Shown here one piece after another: positions 1 to 12,319 of a stretch of 64,000 bases of DNA (the stretch's first letter is position 1; every line of letters begins with the position of its first letter). A model generated the notes under the pieces. That model ran no database searches. It had not been told where the DNA came from and saw nothing but the letters and a program-made list of their open reading frames with translations. The translations under genes were made by a program, and so were the position numbers. Source of the stretch: Bolinopsis microptera (Eukaryota; Ctenophora; Tentaculata; Lobata; Bolinopsidae); the NCBI RefSeq assembly GCF_026151205.1, contig NC_087084.1, positions 6,565,538 through 6,629,537 of the forward strand, given 5' to 3'.

Positions 1-1390
1 GAGCTCTAGCAGGTATCCTCGGGTGATTGTCAGATCAGATGGTGGTCCAAGAGAGACTGCTGGGGCACCTGACAGAAAACCGTATCGCAATGAAAGCCCC
101 CGAAACGGTGTCAGGTTTGTGACTGAAGATTCTGATCAAGCTCAGGGTTGAGTCTACACAGTGTCGCATTTGCCGATGCCAGTTGATGCGAGAAGACACT
201 GATGTAAGTGGGAAGTTATGTCTAGAAACAGCGTGTGGTTCGGGTGCCGGTTGAAACGCATGGTAAAAGGAGGGTATATCGTATTTCGTGCTAGTGATGC
301 AGTCCTTGGCCCGGTAGCTAAGGCTTCCCCGTTTCTCGCTCATTTGTGCTCCGATGGGCTTGTGACTCTGCGGGGGTCAAGTGCAGGATGAGGGACATGG
401 CTGACCAGGAGAAGGTTGTTTTTGGGAGATAGAGTAGGGTTGGTTGGTGTTGTGCCTTCGCAGTTTAACTGTATCTTTACATTGATGCCCGGCGCTACAT
501 TGGTCAAATAAATCGTCAATTTTTACCATGCACGAATCCCACTTATTTATAAAAAACATAGTATGTAAATATGTTGCACTTTTTTCAGTCACACTTTTCA
601 CTCAAAGAATTAATGGTACAAGTACATTGTAGGGAAAATTAATCGTGCGTGGTTTAACCGCGGCGAAATTCTTGTTAATATCGGTCGGTCACCTAACAAC
701 TCAAAGGTTTGGTCCTGTAAATTGAGGGCGAAAATCATGGAGGGAGCTTAGACAGATATTAAATATTGCTAATTCTAACAAGAAACAGAAGGGATTTTTT
801 TTTAATTATTTCTCTGTTTTGTGAATAGATCTATTTTCTGTATGTATTTTGGGCGACTAGATTGGACGACTAGATCTACAGTGCCAGCAATATAAAGTTA
901 TAAGTATCCGAAACTTCAAGTAGAGTTTTGCGTAGTCAACAGATATTTTCAATATCCGCTGTCATATTACCAGGTCTCCAATAATGTAAGTTATACCTAT
1001 TGTATGAGATGATAACAAGAAGCTATAAAATCAACAATTATTAACAATAATAACAATTCAGCTAAATGCGGAAAAGATCTGAATGATATCAAAGCGCTAG
1101 TAGCAGTTGAACGTCACCCTCCAGTTCTATCAGACGGAGGTTGCGGTGAAGGTGTACTTTACAGAGGAGTGTCAATATCGCTTAAACGTGCTCTTCAGGT
1201 CCCAATTACTCTTAAATGGAGTTAAATAATTATCGTTAATTAATTAGTCCCCAATTACCCTTTGTTAGTGCATATTTGCTGACGACTTTGCTTTTGTAGT
1301 TTTGTTTTTTTAAACTATCAATTCCTTATTTAGATTATACGTTTAATTGAAAACTTTGTCAATCCTCTGATGATGAAAATTTAGGACATT
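1..1390. other. No gene assigned; two short open stretches at the window edge
   Basis: Positions 2-151 are open on the plus strand and read like coding sequence (Arg/Ser/Gly-rich, ending in TGA). An adjoining frame around 150-230 reads CRICRCQL. Neither has a visible start, splice site or recognisable domain. The longer open stretch on the minus strand here looks like a shadow. The rest, to about 1390, is AT-rich with nothing I can support. The open stretches could be the tail of a gene or an old retroelement entering from the left. Confidence 0.2.
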
Positions 1391-2025
1391 GCCTCTGTAA
1401 TGGGAGATGAAACCGTCCTTGAGAAAATATTCTCCGATTCACAAAAGCATCTGAAGCAGCAGAAGAATTTAACGAGTTAAAGCTTTTGTTGCAGAGGATA
1501 GTGGTTTAGCAATATTATCTCTCAACTACGTTCAGAAGATGATACTTGGACAAAATTAAAATGTAAGTTAATTGAAATTGATGCTTTGTAACCATCAAAA
1601 TTATCATCTGCTTGCACTCAGGTTTTCAGCTGTATAGATGAACCGGTTGCCTAAAATTATTTTTATTCGATGCCGAGGAAATTTAATTGCACTGCCTTCA
1701 TACAAATTTGACAGTGACTCCTTATTTTAATATTCAATTCGGGGCAACCATTCATACATTTTTATCAGCAGATCTTGCGAGAAAATGTGATTGTAAAACG
1801 GAAAGAAGATTTGGTAATTTTAAAGAATGCCATTGATAGAGTAAGAAAGGTACAGTGGCAGAGATTCTGTGATAATTGAATTGACTTCTTATTGTACCTA
1901 ATCGGGGCTTAATTTACCATACAAAAAACAAATACATACAATTTGTATCTACCATATCGGAATTATATTTGAACGGGTATTAAGTGAAGGCTGATCCAGT
2001 TAACCTTAAATTTATTGTGCTTCAG

Positions 2026-5000
2026 GTAATACCAGCAACGAGACAATGTAACACAAGTTGGGATGACATAGATAAAGAGGTTACGATATCGTTTACAACC
2101 ATGTCTCCGTTATAGACTACTTTGACGAGAACAGAGAAGATTTGATGGTTAACATCTCAAGACTGTAAGAGTTGACATTACAATCTACTAATATTTAAAA
2201 CTAACACTATTCATTATACAAAGTATGAATTCATCTCTGATGAAAATTATTCATTTGACTATGGTGATGCTATCGAAATACCAGTTTTTGAAAGTGGCCA
2301 CATCAAGAAATCTATTTTTCAGTGATGGAATAGATGATGTTTTAGATCTTGTTGACACAGAATTACCAGCTTACTATAAAAAACCTTACATTAATCTACC
2401 TTTTGAGGAAATGCCGGTAAGCTGAATTTTAGATACTTTTGTGAATTTTGATGAAAGGCAAGGCAAGAGTCATATTCAAATATTATGCCTGAATTAATTT
2501 CACTCAATTCAGATGAAACATGGCCTTTGGTGATGGGTCTCTTTATGATTGCATACGAAAGTTGTGAACAGTTTGCTACTGCTCAAATCATCCGGAAGTT
2601 ATCTGAAGAGTTTTCGAAATTGTTCTATTTCCAAAGAAGCGTGTAAGTTATGAGAAGCATTAATAATTATACTATTACGTAACTTTTTTGCAGTCAAATA
2701 CACATGAACTGATAATCTCTATCGAATGTAACTGTCACCAAGATGGAACCCTGTGAAGGTCCTTAAAAAGGACCTTTTTTTAATTACGGGGGTGATGGTC
2801 AGATTGTGGATCTTTAACTTAATTTCTAGGCAGGTTATTATAGCCTTAGGGAAAGGTAGTCTTTAAATTTCTTCATTTAAATTTGAAACCTACTAATAAT
2901 TATGATCATCCTTTATAAAAATCACATTGACACAGAGCCAATGGTACAACTATTATACTAATGTTTTTGATGTTTTTGAGTAAGTATGATAAAGTATTAA
3001 CTTTGACAGAATTATTGATCGCTGTGGATTGATACAAAAAGAGGATCCTATAGACAGCTTCGTTTTGTCCGACAAAATAATGACCATGATTATGTACAGC
3101 ATGCAAAGGACGTATGACTACAGGGAGCTAAATGAAGTGATCTTTCAGACATCTGACACCGAAATAGTAAATATTGTCATTAATTTTAAACAAGTTATCT
3201 TTTGAAGTATCACCAAATCTGATCAGTCAAGTTAATTTTGTTAGTTGCTGTTACAGTATGTGATTTGCAGACTGAGAATAGTTACGAGAAGTTGATTTGG
3301 ATGATCTTTGCCACAGTTCGCTCGGAAAGTTTGGAACTGGATCCGGAATTCCACAGAGCATCAGTTGAGGAGTACTTTCAATTACAACTAACTGTTAGTA
3401 CTCTGTAGGATTTGCTTGATGAAATCATACAAAATAGACTGCTGTTAGAAATATTCTGAATTCCTTATTTTCTAAAGATAACAATACTTTCAACACTACT
3501 ATATAACAAATAATTTGAGGTATGACACGAGGAGAGACGAAACGAACACGAAATGTCAAGAGAAAACTGGTGCTACAGCAGAAAAGGATGTAACTGGATA
3601 TGAAGAAAATTGCAGTTGTGAATGCAGAAGGTATATTGCAGAGGAGTTTTCATTAGCTTGTGCAACCTGTGATATGTACTGGCATTACTGGCTGTGTTGG
3701 AATGACAGGTCTGACAAAAGAAGAAGGCGACCATCTGTCTAACTGGCGTTGTCAGAATTGTTTTATATCACCTTACATTAAAAGCATAATAATGAAGAAC
3801 TAAAAACACTACGGAATGTTATTAGGCAGGAACTTGAGGCCCTTACACCTTGTATCAGAGGGGTTGTTGAAAATGCAGTGAGCGAGAACATTCCAACTAA
3901 CTTCGAGTCTGAAAAACCTAAAGAAATATCAAAGATAGTGAACCAGGCTTTCCAGTCCTTCGCTGATGTTACTGCTAGCAGTCAGAAGAAGGTTATTGAA
4001 GAAATTAGTCTTGAACAGGCTTCCCATAGTGTTGTTACGAAAGTTCAAATAAGGATGCAAGACTTATATGAACGCAATGCACGAAAACATAATCTTTGTG
4101 TTGTAAAAGTCCCAGAGAGTAAGAAGGCTACCTTTAAACAGCGGAAGGAGGATGACTTAAAAATTCTGTGTGGAGACTTTAAAGATAGATAAGAACGACC
4201 TCGTCAGTTGCCATCATGCTGGTAAAGTTGATCCAAAGAAGCCTGACTATTGCCGACCACTGATCATCCAGACAGTTGATGAAGAATCGGTAAATTATTA
4301 CTCAAATCATGGTAAGGGCTGGCAAGAAGCATCATATTGGATCAATCTGGACTTATGCAGAGCAGACAGAGATATTCGTTTTTAGCCAGGAAAGAGAGAA
4401 AGGAGAGAAAGAAGAGTCAGGAGGAAGTAGAAAGGAGTTTAATCCTGCCAAATGTAAAGTTGTTCATATTAATCTTAATAGCAACCCCAACTTAAATTAT
4501 TTAGTAAATGGCGTAGAACTTGAAGAATCTGATCAGGAAAAAGATTTGGGGGTTATTACCCATAGTTCCCTGCTTTGGAATGAACAGATAAAAGCATGTA
4601 TTTCCAAGGCAAATCGTATGATTTGTATAAAAGAATATGATTTCTAAATGTATTGTAAATGATTTTCGAATTTTTCGAATTTTTCGAAAGAAGTTTTAAC
4701 AAGAATTGAAGGTACCAGTTATATCAGAAATAAGGAAAAACACAATGATTATCTGTGGTTTCATCCTTATGTAGCAAAGAAACGTTTTATAAATATTTAC
4801 TCCACTGGGAAGTATGATTAAATTAAAAAATTTTTAATTTTGTTTTTATTCTTGATTAATATTTGGTAAATTATTATTTTTAAATTTGATGGAGAAATAG
4901 TTACTGTATATTGTAGTGTGATGATACTTTGTAGACATTAGTGATGATGTTATGCCATAATTTTTACTTTATTTTACTTTACTTTCAACTTATCTAGAAA

Positions 5001-8000
5001 ATTTCAGATGGACACTTTCTCAGAGACAGTCAAAGCACAAAAGACAGTTAAAATCGTGCAGAATTGCCCTAAATGTGACATTTATAGTATATTTTTGGCC
5101 CTGAGTGATCTCTTAGAAATGCTGTAAGTCTTATTTGTATTTTTTATATAATCATAATATTCAGAGCTTCTGTTTATTTTGAAAGATTTTCCACAGTAAA
5201 AATAATGTGCCTATGTCTTTCAACGTAAGCTTTTGACAATCCAGTAACCTATGAAGGTTGGTAATAGTAGCACAGTCGATAGATGGGTCCTGATGTGCCC
5301 ATTTTAAGCTCAATTTATGCTGTATTTAACCAACTTTATTAGATCCACTATTTGTGAAATAAAGTTGAAATACAAAGTTATGAACCTGTTACACATAAAT
5401 GCTATATCAAGTAACTTGAAATTTGAACTCAAATAATGTCAGGTATCTTAATTATTATGAAGGAAGAAAGTTACCATATTCATACGAGAAAGAAATGTAT
5501 GAGCTGGCAAGAGAGAAGTTGTCGAACCAAGACGAACTCGCAGATATTGGTTGCAGGGAAACAGTAGATGCACAACTAGAGGATTTCAGACTTTCTGCAA
5601 AGACGGTTTTAGAATCGAATGCTATGAAAAATCCAGGTATGTTTTCGTAGTAAAACCACTGGAATAACTACTGTAGTCAAAATCTATTTTATCTTCACAT
5701 CTAAAGTTAAAGGGCACTCTCTTAAGAGTATTAGTCACTTAAAACAATTCAAAGTTAACCTACAAGACAATTCAAGAATTGACGTTTATATTTCCAAATA
5801 TCACAGTCAAAGAACATCTCTCTTTTGCAGGCACATTCTTAAAGGACCAGTTAACTGAAAAAAAAGTTATCCTCATATTTTGACAGATTGTGACAAATAG
5901 CAAACTAAGCAACGAGTCGAAATTCCTAAATCTCTAACTGCTCTCTAACGCGTGTAATTAGCGTTTGTATTATTTTGGCGATGACGTCATAAAGTCCCTT
6001 GCGCGCACTGAGTAGCTCGTGAGACTGTATTTTACAGGTAGAAAATGGACATAATACAATGTTTCTCCCCCAAATAACTCGAAAAGTAAGTATTTTAGGG
6101 TACATGTTGCTTCATAAGTTGTATATAAACATGGCCATTCTGCACAATTTGCACTCATTCAAAAATCTGTAGGGCCTTCATAGCCCAATTTACGAGATGC
6201 CCATATTTTAGCATGATTTCTGGAACCGAAAATCAGTTTTTCGCCAATAACTGAAAAAGTAAGCACTTTAAGGCATATGTTTGTTCGTAAGTCATATATT
6301 AATATGCTAATTGCGGTTCTTTTGCACCCTGTCTAAAGACTCTATCACGATCCTATCAAAAATGGGCTCAGCACCACGCCCAAAATGGTTTTTGGCAAAT
6401 TTCTCGAAAAGTAAGGATTTTAGGCCATGTGTTGCTCAGTAACTCCTATATAAACATGCGTATGCCGCTTGGTTTAAGCCTATTTAGAAGTCTCTACGAC
6501 CTTCAGAAGCAAGGGGTCGGTTACGTTGTTGGGTCAATATGGGCGTGGCCCTCCTGGGTTTTCTCCACGGTCAAAAAATGTCTCCAAACGAAAATCGTTT
6601 ATTCATACCTTCAGGAAGGTCTGTGCAAAGTTTCGTGAGTATTTGAACATTTGCAGGTTCATTTCCATAAATGTCCATAAATGACTGGACTACACAACTT
6701 TAGAGTTAACTTTAGAGAAACTCTTAAGTCATTTATCTCAAATTAAGCTGTTAGTGTCCATGATCAACCTGTGGCGACAATGTTTAACGTGAAATGTAAA
6801 AATCAGGAGTAATATAAAAAGTGTATTTTTAGATTAAAGTGCTAGCTCATAGTTTTAGAATTGTATAGATTAACGTTGGTCGTTTAGCCATCTAACAATC
6901 GATCGTGCCGTAATATATGGCCAGAGAATAATAGGGTCTTGGAAATTCTATAGTTGTTCAGTGGGTCGATTGACTGAACACGTTTGCACTTGGTATTTAA
7001 ACTTACCAGTAGTTTATTTATGTTATGTACCGATGATAATGCAATTAGGATAACAACTAGGTAAGCCGTAAGTCTAATTCAAAACACACCGCACACCTTA
7101 CACACCAATCAGTATTACTATTTGGTAGACCGGGTATTTTGGCGGGAATTCTGTTCCCACGGCACTGTTCTGATAGAAGCTACTTCTACTAATAATCCCA
7201 GAGGAACGGCCGTAAAGTAGCCAGACTTCTTGTCTCCTGTACTGGCTGACACATGTGGATTAAAGTTAGAAATTCCGCTATGATATAAATATAATTGCTC
7301 TCGGAATTGAACAAACTCCTACTTATCTAGATCCTTTCTAAACTCGTTAGAGTTTCATGGACTGGGGAAAAATAATCGGTACAGTCTCCCTGCTTGTGTA
7401 ATTAAGCAATGAAAACAATCCAAAATTATCACATTATATGACATAAGTTGTAATAGCAGAAACTTTCTAACCGTACATTCACCCGCCACTGTTCAAGAAA
7501 TTATGTCACTGTTTAAAATCATGACGTGAGCACTGTACATACAATCAGCTATTCCTTTAGTTAGGATGATAGCCAAAACTATAAGGATTTTGGAGAACTA
7601 GGGTAATAGTCATAATTCTAAAATTTGAGTGAGTTACACGTGTTTTATTGACGATGATAAACATTTGCAATGTATTACGCTATGCAAGCGCGCACTGAGG
7701 GACTTTATGACGTCACGACGCCACAGCTTATTATTGCAATAACACGCGTTACACGTACGCTAGAGAATTGGTTCTTTCGGCGATACGATTCTTTACCAGT
7801 TTGTCACAGCTGATTTAAATCTTAGCCAAATTGGAGACTACAAATTTTTCAGTTAACTGGTCCTTTAATCTGTTTAAAATTCGCACTTCACACACAAAAT
7901 CCCAAAGGGTCTCAATGCCTGGCCATTGAACAGGGATTATGGGCTAGGAAAGAATCAGTAAATATCATTGTAGGCGCATTTGAACGATACCTGTGGTACA

Positions 8001-8642
8001 TTAAAGCTGAGAACATGGACATCACACGGAAGCAAGTGATAGAATCGCTTACATCTTTGAAGGAAATGGAAGCATTTGACAGCACTGTTTTCATGAGACT
8101 ATTTAAAGCAGGTAAATATCAAAATACAATCTTTATCACCTGTTAAAAATCGTTTGTAATACAAAATAAATTATATTAATCTGAATACGATACCTGATGT
8201 TATATAAGCATGACAATAGAAATGCTTCGAACTAACAATGACAAATAAAACCCTGTTATTCTCAGGGATTGAAGAAAAAGATAGCAGATCAATTTTTGAT
8301 GATTTTCGAGAATTTGAAGAGGAATATGTGGGAAAAAAGTCTACCAAAGTTTTTAAGGCTCAATGGAAAAACTACATGCACAATCGGGAATGCATGTTGG
8401 GATATACAGGCATTTTTAGGTATTGAGATATGAGAATACTGTTTTATTTCAAAGTTTCTCACCAAAAAAGCTGGCCAGAAATATCTCCACGCGTTTTGGA
8501 TTATACAAATCTAAGTGCAGACAATGATTATATTATGTTGACACCACCTGTACACTTTCATTTATGTATTTATTGACCACTTTGTGTATTTTCCAGGCAG
8601 GATACGAATAAATTATCACCAAAAGATACTTGTGAAGACTGA
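2026..8642 (+). CDS. Spliced gene of unknown function, helical acidic protein
   Basis: I do not recognise the family. Exons with matching phases are 2470-2642, 3010-3166, 3271-3393, 5008-5123, 5443-5636, 7908-8111, 8266-8419 and 8597-8642 (TGA). All have AG/GT borders, and the phases 2, 0, 0, 2, 1, 1, 2 join cleanly. The chain gives over 350 residues, rich in Glu, Lys, Leu and Phe, probably mostly helical, with no signal peptide or membrane segment in the part seen. Sample stretches are WPLVMGLFMIAYESCEQF and ELDPEFHRASVEEYF. Two upstream exons (2026-2164 and 2224-2415) fit less well: the first changes frame around 2080-2090, and the second has two competing frames around a T run near 2318. 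A true start is not visible, and possible further exons lie at 1512-1562 and 1770-1850. The introns after 3393 and 5636 hold transposons. Polyadenylation-like AATAAA motifs follow near 8930. The exon chain is well supported; the function is unknown. Confidence 0.65.
3480..4830 (+). mobile_element. LINE remnant, ORF1 with PHD finger joined to the RT C-terminal part
   Basis: This is an internally deleted non-LTR retrotransposon in the intron between exons 3271-3393 and 5008-5123. At 3600-3770, reading across a frame break, there is a PHD-type zinc finger: Cys pairs, then CATCDMYWHYWLC, then a final WRCQNC. At 3878-4385, again across frames, is a region typical of LINE ORF1 with ERNARKHNLCVVKVPESKK, followed by an RRM-like part. 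From about 4440 the sequence jumps to the end of a reverse transcriptase: NPAKCKVVHI, then LEESDQEKDLGVI, then ISKANRM. Catalytic RT motifs and the endonuclease are absent. Frames are broken by indels. A 5'-end-like match to 3480-3520 recurs at 63587-63640. The family could be CR1/L2-like; that placement is inference. Confidence 0.7.
5843..7864. mobile_element. 2.0-kb inverted-repeat element with TTAA target duplications
   Basis: TTAA at 5839-5842 and at 7865-7868 flanks ends reading AGGACCAGTTAACTG and its complement. Imperfect inverted arms of roughly 170-180 bases follow; both contain an ACGCGTG-type motif, TGACGTCA and GCGCGCACTGAG. No open reading frame of note lies inside. A TTAA target is the piggyBac signature, although the terminal bases are not the canonical CCC. 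It lies in the intron before exon 7908-8111, ending 43 bases from the splice acceptor. Confidence 0.75.
6070..6640 (+). repeat. Three divergent ~160-bp modules inside the TTAA element
   Basis: The phrase CTCGAAAAGTAAG or a close variant followed by TTTTAGG, a cATGTTGcT-like block and TATATAAACATG recurs at about 6076, 6247 and 6401, with intervening sequence partly shared. The modules are degenerate direct repeats, probably an old internal duplication of the element. Confidence 0.55.
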
Positions 8643-8997
8643 AGACAATTATCTTGGAGGATATTATCATTTTTACTTCGCATCGAATATCATTGCTTTG
8701 TCAATTCGCAGAGCATAACAATTTGGAAAGGTTGACATCGTCAATCAAACGCTTATCGGATATCAAATTATAAATAAATTGATTAGTTTTCATTAAATTG
8801 GACATCCATCTAATTGGACTTTAGCTTTAGCATTTATCTAATTGAACAGAATGTTGGGATATAGGACCAACATTTATTGTAGCCATAATTGCCTGCATGG
8901 TGCAATATTTGTTTATTTTTTCCGTACTTTACAAATAAAAACTCTGTTAGTAAATAAATTGTAAATACAACTTTTTGATAAATACTGTAGTTATGCT

Positions 8998-9074
8998 TTA
9001 CTGGGCGGCGCTCAGCCTGTCATTCCGCCGAATCTTTATGTTTATGAACATAATAGCCTGGGGTCCCCAGGTAA
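8998..9074 (+). repeat. Tiny repeat element, copy 1
   Basis: A 70-base core (9001-9070) begins CTGGGC, continues with GCGCTCAGCCTGTCATTCCG, and ends in the perfect hairpin CCTGGGGTCCCCAGG. TTTA precedes it and GTAA follows. Other copies are at 9636-9711, 11119-11193 and 19422-19502. Confidence 0.75.
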
Positions 9075-9179
9075 AGTATATGTATGTCAAAAATCTTTGT
9101 TACATGTAATTATAAAAACTTGAAATACATTTATCGTTTATCATTTTTCTCTAACGAACCAAAGCATTTGCAGTATATA

Positions 9180-9400
9180 GCGCAGCGCTCGCAGTAGTAT
9201 AGCGCGCGGCGCGCCGTAACCTTCATGCTAGTCAAATGGGCATTAAGAAAACCAAGTGCATCTAGCTGCACTTAATGTACGTAAAGGCCCATTTTTTTCA
9301 TTCACATTCTTTTGTAAAAAGACAAAAGTGAAAGGTTACGAATCGAATGGTCGTTTTTGCAGAAAAACGACCATTGGATTTTGGAGATCGCGGTAGGTGG
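9180..9400 (-). repeat. Dispersed repeat, copy 1, with GC-rich patches
   Basis: The block contains the complement of TTTTTCTGCAAAAACG and of CGTAACCTTTCAC. The same blocks in the same order recur at 30850-30955 and 47612-47712 on the other strand. GCGCGC-rich palindromic patches flank it at 9180-9220 and 9455-9475. It is a low-copy interspersed repeat of unknown class. Confidence 0.6.
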
Positions 9401-9635
9401 GTTTGAATATGTCGTCAGTTCTTACTTCCGTTAGTTACCATGTCAACGGCACAACTAGACGCGCGCATGGCGCGCAAGGGTAATTGCTTGCGGAGCTAGA
9501 TGAGATGTATATTATAGCCTGTAGTCCATAGTCAGTGTATAATATGTTAGTGTATTATATGTCAGTGTATTATATGTAGGTAGTGCGCCATCGACAGTGA
9601 GCCGCGCGTGCCGACTGTAGGATGGTTTTTTATTA

Positions 9636-9711
9636 CTGGGCTGCGCTCAGCTTGTCATTCCGCCTAATCTCTATTCTATTGTTTACCAACATTAAAGCCT
9701 GGGGTCCTCAG
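9636..9711 (+). repeat. Tiny repeat element, copy 2
   Basis: Same ends and same GCTCAGCTTGTCATTCCGCC block as copy 1, with a diverged middle and TTA/GTAA flanks. The terminal hairpin has one change (CCTGGGGTCCTCAGG). Confidence 0.7.
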
Positions 9712-10316
9712 GTAAGTTTTTTAGCGCTAATTTCGGCCAGCACAATTTTCTTCAAACAAATAGATGTTTAGTATTCTTCCCGACCTCTGATTGCAACAAA
9801 AATTGGCAAGCTTACTCATAGACTTACAAGGAAAGTGTCCGAAACGTTTAAAGCATATCCAACTATCAGACATTATGTTACAACTATGAACTAAAATCAG
9901 CGTATTTCGCCCCATTTTTATCATTATATCAACTCCGATATCCACCAAATTTTTCGGACATATGTGAAAGCCCTATTGGAAGGTCGTTGCCAATTTTCAG
10001 AATGATCTAATTCAAGGAACTGAAGATATATCCAAATAATACGACAAAAACCAACGAATTTGGTCAAATTTGGTCAAATTACGCGACTTTTACAGCTAAT
10101 TTTGCTCCAAAAGCCGCGCACCATCAAATATGGCATTTAGGCGAAACTCATTGATCTTTTCAAAAAGGTATGACAAATTTGGTATTGTGAAAATTCTCAC
10201 AGTCTCTACACTTTAGAAAACAATAGTACAAAAATTTTTAAAATCCGAGCAAGTTTATTTTATGGTGCACCCCCTATTATATGCGCGGTGCGAGTGTATT
10301 AATTGATGTATGCATG

Positions 10317-10579
10317 TATACACAGGAGGGGCTAAGTGCAAAGAAACTGCTGCTAACTGCTGCTCACTGCTACTAACTGCTGCTCACTGCTGCTCACTGC
10401 TACTAACTGCTGCTCACTGCTGCTCACTGCTACTAACTGCTGCTCACTGCTGCTCACTGCTGCTCACTGCTACTAACTGCTGCTCACTGCTGCTGTCGCG
10501 CGCGCGCCCATAGCAGCAGTGAGCAGCAGTGAGCAGCAGTGAGCAGCAGTTTCTTTGCACTTAGCCCCGCCTGTGTATA
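10317..10579. mobile_element. Foldback element built of ACTGCTGCTC repeats
   Basis: Ends are inverted copies of TACACAGGNGGGGCTAAGTG, followed by tandem CACTGCTGCT/AACTGCTGCT units. A GCGCGCGCGCCCATAGC centre is followed by the arm in reverse complement. The TATA at both borders fits a TA-target (Tc1/mariner-type) miniature element. A half copy is at 49338-49424. Confidence 0.75.
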
Positions 10580-11049
10580 GTATTAGGTAATAAGTCCAAT
10601 TTGTATGTGACATGCGTAGTTAATTAGTGTACTGACTACTGATGTGTACAATTACAAAACATGAGTATATTTCACTTTTTGCTTACAATTTCTTTAATTA
10701 CAGATAAAAATTAAGCTTTATAAGGCAATTGAATTCAATCACAAGTGTTTCCCTATACTATTTTAAACATAATGTTCGTATTATGAAGTGAGCTGATTAG
10801 AGTTGTATCACGTGGTGACCCCCACTGTCGCTTCACTATAGTGTTAGAGTTTCGACGATACAGGGGGAGCCACGCACTCGTGCGCGGCGGGTCATACAAC
10901 GTATGACAAGATTAGAGCTTGTAGTTGAAATTAATGAAAATCTAGCGTCCACCACAGCACACAACGAAACAACGGGCCCAATTCTTGTTTAGGTCCAAGG
11001 TCACGATCATTAGATTTCGACTGTTTTGTGGGTTGTGATTAGATTTCGA

Positions 11050-11282
11050 CCATTTAAATTCCTGTAAAATCGTCATAATATGTATACATATCGTCATAAT
11101 ATATACATATTATATTTACTGGGCCGCGCTCAGCCTGTCATTCCGCCAAATCTTTATTCATAATATATGAACATAATAGCCTGGGGTCCCCAGGTAAATA
11201 TCATATATATATATATATATATAATATGTATATATTATGACGATATGTATATATTATGACGATTATACGGGAATTTAAATGG
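11050..11282. repeat. AT-rich palindromic element interrupted by the tiny repeat
   Basis: Left arm 11050-11118 (CCATTTAAATTCC, then TCGTCATAATATGTATACAT) and right arm 11194-11282 are reverse complements. The tiny 75-base repeat sits at the centre. Confidence 0.65.
11119..11193 (+). repeat. Tiny repeat element, copy 3, nested
   Basis: The closest match to copy 1, with the same ends, the same CATTCCGCC block and the same final CCTGGGGTCCCCAGG hairpin. It is inserted in the AT-rich palindrome with TTTA before and GTAAA after. Confidence 0.75.
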
Positions 11283-11468
11283 ATATTATATTTATTATGC
11301 AGTGATATACATAATATATATAATATCGATCTATATAATATAATATATATACATGACAACGAATCCGCGCCGTAGTTGATACATAAAATTGGTTAGGCGT
11401 AGCGCGTTACGTAAAAGGAACAAGATATGGATGTTTTCAGAGGGCGCAATCTCGGTTTTTGTGGCCAA

Positions 11469-11586
11469 TGTGGCGTAACGAAAGGCCCCGCTGTGCGGGG
11501 GGGGGGGGGGGGGGGTCATCTTAGGAGGGGGCACCAAATGGGGGGGGGGGGGGGGGGGGGGGCGCCAACAGGCAACGCTACGCCAC
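11469..11586. repeat. Short TIR element with long poly-G runs
   Basis: TGTGGCGTAACG and CGCTACGCCACA form the inverted ends. Inside are a CCCGCTGTGCGGG hairpin, two G runs of about 20 and 24 bases, and GGGCGCCAACAGG. A related shorter copy lies at 45320-45389. Confidence 0.55.
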
Positions 11587-11890
11587 AGTGAGTCTTACCC
11601 CATCTTGAGATTTGCCTCGATGTTTTTGAAGGATTACTAAGTAGACACCTTGACTGGAGACACCTTGATTATCTAGTCATAACAGGATTAAACGAGGAAA
11701 AAACACATAAAACACACGGAATCAATTCCTAATTAAGAACAAGTTTAAGATTACGCTTTACAAATCAAAACCAAATTCAACTTCGGATAGTCTACTCAAA
11801 CATACTAATAGGAACTTGAAAAACGTAACAGTGGTGATAACAAAGTCACTAATAGTAAATCTTTATATTTTACTAAAAATTACGGTAACA

Positions 11891-12308
11891 CGACATCTGT
11901 CCGACAGCGACATCTGTCCGACAGCACTATTTTCTTGTGTTTGAAGTGATATCTCAAATTTGACACATAGAAATTCACCCAAACTTGCACAAATTATTTG
12001 TCTTAAAGCTATCTTACTATCTAGAAAATTCAAGAAAATCGTATCGTTGGATCTCCAGATATATGCCTTGGTACCACTGCAAACCACCGAATTGGAGATA
12101 TTTTTTGTGTTTAAAAGGTGATATCTCAAATTTGGCACATAGAAACTCGCTCAAACTTACACAGATTATCCGTCCTATAATCTATAACCACCATACTTTA
12201 TGGAAAGTTTCAAGAAAATCGTACGGTAGGATCCGAGTTCCGACATAAACTATTGTCCGAATAACCTATTTTCTGAGTCGGACAGATGTCGCTGTCGGAC
12301 AGATGTCG
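11891..12308. mobile_element. Inverted-repeat element whose ends are tandem 17-mers
   Basis: Each end carries two tandem copies of CGACATCTGTCCGACAG, in inverse orientation at the other end. Between them lie two diverged direct repeats of about 180 bases (GATATCTCAAATTTGRCACATAG at 11948 and 12120). A related TTTGTCCGACAGCAG occurs alone at about 48514. The transposon class is unknown. Confidence 0.65.
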
Positions 12309-12319
12309 CCCAATCAAAA

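Noticed and set aside
35-343. A 102-codon minus-strand frame at the window start
   Set aside because: No domain; composition follows local base content, and the plus strand looks at least as coding.
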